From contig MIQB01000026.1 in the NCBI GenBank assembly GCA_002890585.1, positions 1-24,738 of the forward strand: a DNA stretch of 24,738 bases, written 5' to 3'. Below the pieces are notes generated by a model. It saw only the letters and a list, made by a program, of their open reading frames with translations, did not search any database and was not told where the DNA came from. This document shows, one piece after another, positions 23,011 to 24,738 of this stretch. Both the position numbers and the translations under genes were made by a program. The DNA is from Tannerella sp. oral taxon 808. Its GTDB lineage: Bacteria; Bacteroidota; Bacteroidia; Bacteroidales; Tannerellaceae. Numbering within the stretch: position 1 is the first letter of the stretch; every line of letters starts with the position of its first letter.

Positions 23011-24309
23011 TTATAACTTATACATCAACTCGAAGCGCACCCAATTGAAGTTGTCGGCGCCTCGGAAATAATAATTGCCGGGGTTGAAGTGCTCGTAATG
23101 TAGGTGTCCGGACCAGTGGGGGTTGATCTGGTAGGAGATGCGGGCGGTGTAGAGGTCGCCGCGTGTCTTTCCGCCACCGGAGGTGAAGGCTGTGCCGGGG
23201 TTGTGCATGGCAAAGAGGTGCATGTAGTTGGCATTGAGGCTGACGTTCGGGGCGAGCGAGGCCTTGAAGCCTGCATTGATGGAGGCCAGGTTTGACCAGT
23301 AACTGATCTTGCCCGTCTCTGCGGCTAAGGTGTAGATGTAGCCTTCGCTCCAGCGTGTCCAGCGGTTCCACATTGGGTCGAAGCCTTCGATGGTGGGTGT
23401 CGTGGGGTCGTCGCCGCTCATGTAGACGGAGCCGACGGAGAGTTGGTCGAGGACGTAGAGGTAGCGTCCGATGTTGTACTCCAGTCGGGAATATCCGCCC
23501 CAGGCGCGGCGATTGCGGTCGGCCACTTTACCAAACTCGTAGGCGAACTCGCTGATGAAGTGGAAGTCGTTGCCTGGCAGGGCTACATTGACACGGGCGC
23601 CGAGGGCGTGGGTCTCAGCATCGGGCAGGGTGGCGGTTTTGAAGTAATTCTTGTAGAAGTAGTAAGCGGAGAGGTCGACGGGGCTGAGCTGTGCTTGGTA
23701 GTAGAGTGCGGCGCCGTTGTTGGTTTGCTCTTCGAGGGATTTGTAGTGGTCGCCCTCGTTAATGACGGGCAGGAGCTTGTCGCGGTGGGGGTTGTAGACG
23801 AAGAGGGCGGTGAGGCGGTTGCGCTCGTCGAAGCGGAAGGTGGCTTTGGCGGCGTTGAAGTAGTCTGAACGGGAGCCGACCATGGGGTTGCCGTCGACCA
23901 TCATGAAGCCTTCGTCGAACTTGATGTTTTGCCGGCCTACGCACAGGTCGATGGGCAGGTCGGCGATGTCGCGCCAGTCCACATATAGTTGGTTGAAGAA
24001 AATTTCGTTGACGGCTGTTTTGGCCGTGGGCGGGGTGAGGTAGAGGCGGGCCTCGTTGCCCAGCTCGGCTCTGAATTCAAAGTGTCGGCTGGGGTTGTAG
24101 TAAGCGCCGAAGTAGGTGCGCCACCGGGTGAAGGTGGTTATGGGCGCATAATGATCGAGGGTGGTGGCTTCGCCGAGGGTCGTCATGCGTGCGCGTTCGG
24201 AGAAGGTGAGGCGGAAGGGTTTCTGTTCCGCGGTGTCGTCAGTTTGAGCCTTGGCTGTGCCGTGGAGGCACACGAGGAGGCCAAGGGCAAGGAGATAATT
24301 TGTCTTCAT
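23011..24309 (-). CDS. Outer-membrane beta-barrel porin, alginate-export-like
   Basis: The 432-residue protein has a signal peptide (cleavage likely after AKA at 21) and alternating hydrophobic strands throughout, with an aromatic terminus (WVRFELMYKL), as in outer-membrane barrels. RWRTYFGAYYNPS, FFNQLYVDW and LCVGRQNIKFDEGFMMVDGNP resemble the alginate-export/AlgE-like porin family of Bacteroidetes. There is no TonB box or plug domain and no SusD partner, so it is a passive channel rather than a TonB-dependent receptor. It is the first gene of the lactate operon, which suggests it admits lactate or a related small acid; this role is inferred only from position. Confidence 0.8.
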   Translation of the reverse strand: MKTNYLLALGLLVCLHGTAKAQTDDTAEQKPFRLTFSERARMTTLGEATTLDHYAPITTFTRWRTYFGAYYNPSRHFEFRAELGNEARLYLTPPTAKTAVNEIFFNQLYVDWRDIADLPIDLCVGRQNIKFDEGFMMVDGNPMVGSRSDYFNAAKATFRFDERNRLTALFVYNPHRDKLLPVINEGDHYKSLEEQTNNGAALYYQAQLSPVDLSAYYFYKNYFKTATLPDAETHALGARVNVALPGNDFHFISEFAYEFGKVADRNRRAWGGYSRLEYNIGRYLYVLDQLSVGSVYMSGDDPTTPTIEGFDPMWNRWTRWSEGYIYTLAAETGKISYWSNLASINAGFKASLAPNVSLNANYMHLFAMHNPGTAFTSGGGKTRGDLYTARISYQINPHWSGHLHYEHFNPGNYYFRGADNFNWVRFELMYKL

Positions 24310-24382
24310 CTTCTTTTCAGTTTTAGGGTGTAAGTGTGGATATATGTGCTGTTTCTCTTTTACCGAGGGGGAGGTATATTAT

Positions 24383-24447
24383 AATAGGTAAGCCGAATAA
24401 CATTCCCTTCGATTCTGCCCCCAAAAATATTTGTTTTTATACCTATT
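24383..24447. promoter_or_regulatory. Possible operator pair AATAGGTA/TACCTATT
   Basis: AATAGGTA (24383-24390) and its exact complement TACCTATT (24440-24447) flank the -7 box. One half lies inside the -33/-7 spacer and the other some 30 bases downstream of the likely start. The layout would suit a looping or dimeric regulator, but an 8-bp match in AT-rich DNA could be chance. Confidence 0.25.
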
Positions 24448-24452
24448 GCAAG
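24422..24452 (-). promoter_or_regulatory. Promoter of the porin-lutABC-lctP operon
   Basis: On the minus strand CTTG (24452-24449) is followed after 19 bases by TATTTTTG (24429-24422), an exact TAnnTTTG box at the normal Bacteroidetes spacing. The start of transcription would be near 24415, giving a leader of about 105 bases before the porin ATG. Confidence 0.65.
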
Positions 24453-24738
24453 TTGAAAGTGAAAAAATGGATCCTTCGGGGGGTTGTTTGGGTGCGGATT
24501 GTAAGTGGAGCCCCGGCGGAGGCGGTGGGCTTACCCGAGGGAGGGGCTCAAAACTCGGTTCTCTAAAATGAATCGTATGGGTAGTCGAACAGGTAGGAAG
24601 GCCAAGCGGGAGGAATGGAACGTACGAAAGTGCATTTGGATCATCTCTGTATGCATGCATTTAGGCGAAGCGACCCTATGAATAGGCTCGGTGAGGAATG
24701 GATTACGTCCGGAGTCGAATCATTTACGTCCGATGACG
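24453..24738. other. Non-coding end of window
   Basis: I see no supported gene in these 286 bases. GAGCCCC (24508-24514) pairs with GGGGCTC (24543-24549), with GGGCTTACCC inside, but no T-run follows. At the very end TTACGTCCG occurs at 24703 and 24724, exactly 21 bp apart, which may be the start of another periodic array that leaves the window. Confidence 0.4.

Noticed and set aside
24575..24583. Another MITE-like element end (TAGTCGAAC)
   Set aside because: Only nine bases match the left end of the elements and the sequence that follows does not.

Overview
The window looks like a chromosomal segment from a GC-rich member of the Bacteroidales, probably close to Tannerella or Porphyromonas. 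The evidence is a NigD-like lipoprotein, an HU-like DNA-binding protein of the long Bacteroidetes type, a GH13 branching enzyme, a lutABC lactate system, and several promoters with the Bacteroidetes -7 box TAnnTTTG. The genus is an inference from content only. Coding density is normal and every gene looks intact. The unusual material is between the genes.

Layout. 1-434: a 42-bp tandem array, a palindrome and the cysK promoter. 435-3057: cysK and a secreted sialate O-acetylesterase-like enzyme. 3058-4962: a repeat-dense zone holding two MITE-like elements with long hairpin cores, an HU-like gene on the minus strand and a 21-bp repeat array. 4963-7447: four plus-strand genes (LolA-like carrier, small lipoprotein, hotdog-fold FabZ-like protein, family 2 glycosyltransferase) that resemble part of an aryl-polyene or flexirubin type lipid cluster. 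7523-9592: rmuC and a TRIC/YicG-type membrane protein. 9610-12751: manA and glgB on the minus strand. 12755-13620: an 866-bp non-coding block made almost wholly of 42-bp repeats. 13621-15780: an M16 peptidase and, divergently, the NigD-like lipoprotein. 16069-24309: a long minus-strand run, in transcription order an outer-membrane barrel, lutA, lutB, lutC, lctP, then a 41-bp tandem array, then a biotin-dependent carboxyltransferase with two biotinyl domains.

How the genes work together. The right third reads as a lactate module: a porin for outer-membrane entry, LctP for the inner membrane, LutABC to oxidise L-lactate to pyruvate, and a biotin carboxyltransferase that could link pyruvate to C4 acids or propionate. 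glgB serves glycogen metabolism and manA hexose-phosphate metabolism. The 4963-7447 cassette would act at the cell envelope.

Most notable structure. Four intergenic arrays of unrelated sequence (1-180, 12911-13056, 13085-13520, 18411-18595) share a unit of about 41-42 bp with a palindrome in most units, and three further spots repeat at 21 bp, half that length. The 13085-13520 array keeps exactly 42 bp through ten units. Two MITE-like elements share a frame but carry different long hairpin stems, each with its own matching arm. These periodic and hairpin families are the best candidates for something undescribed here.
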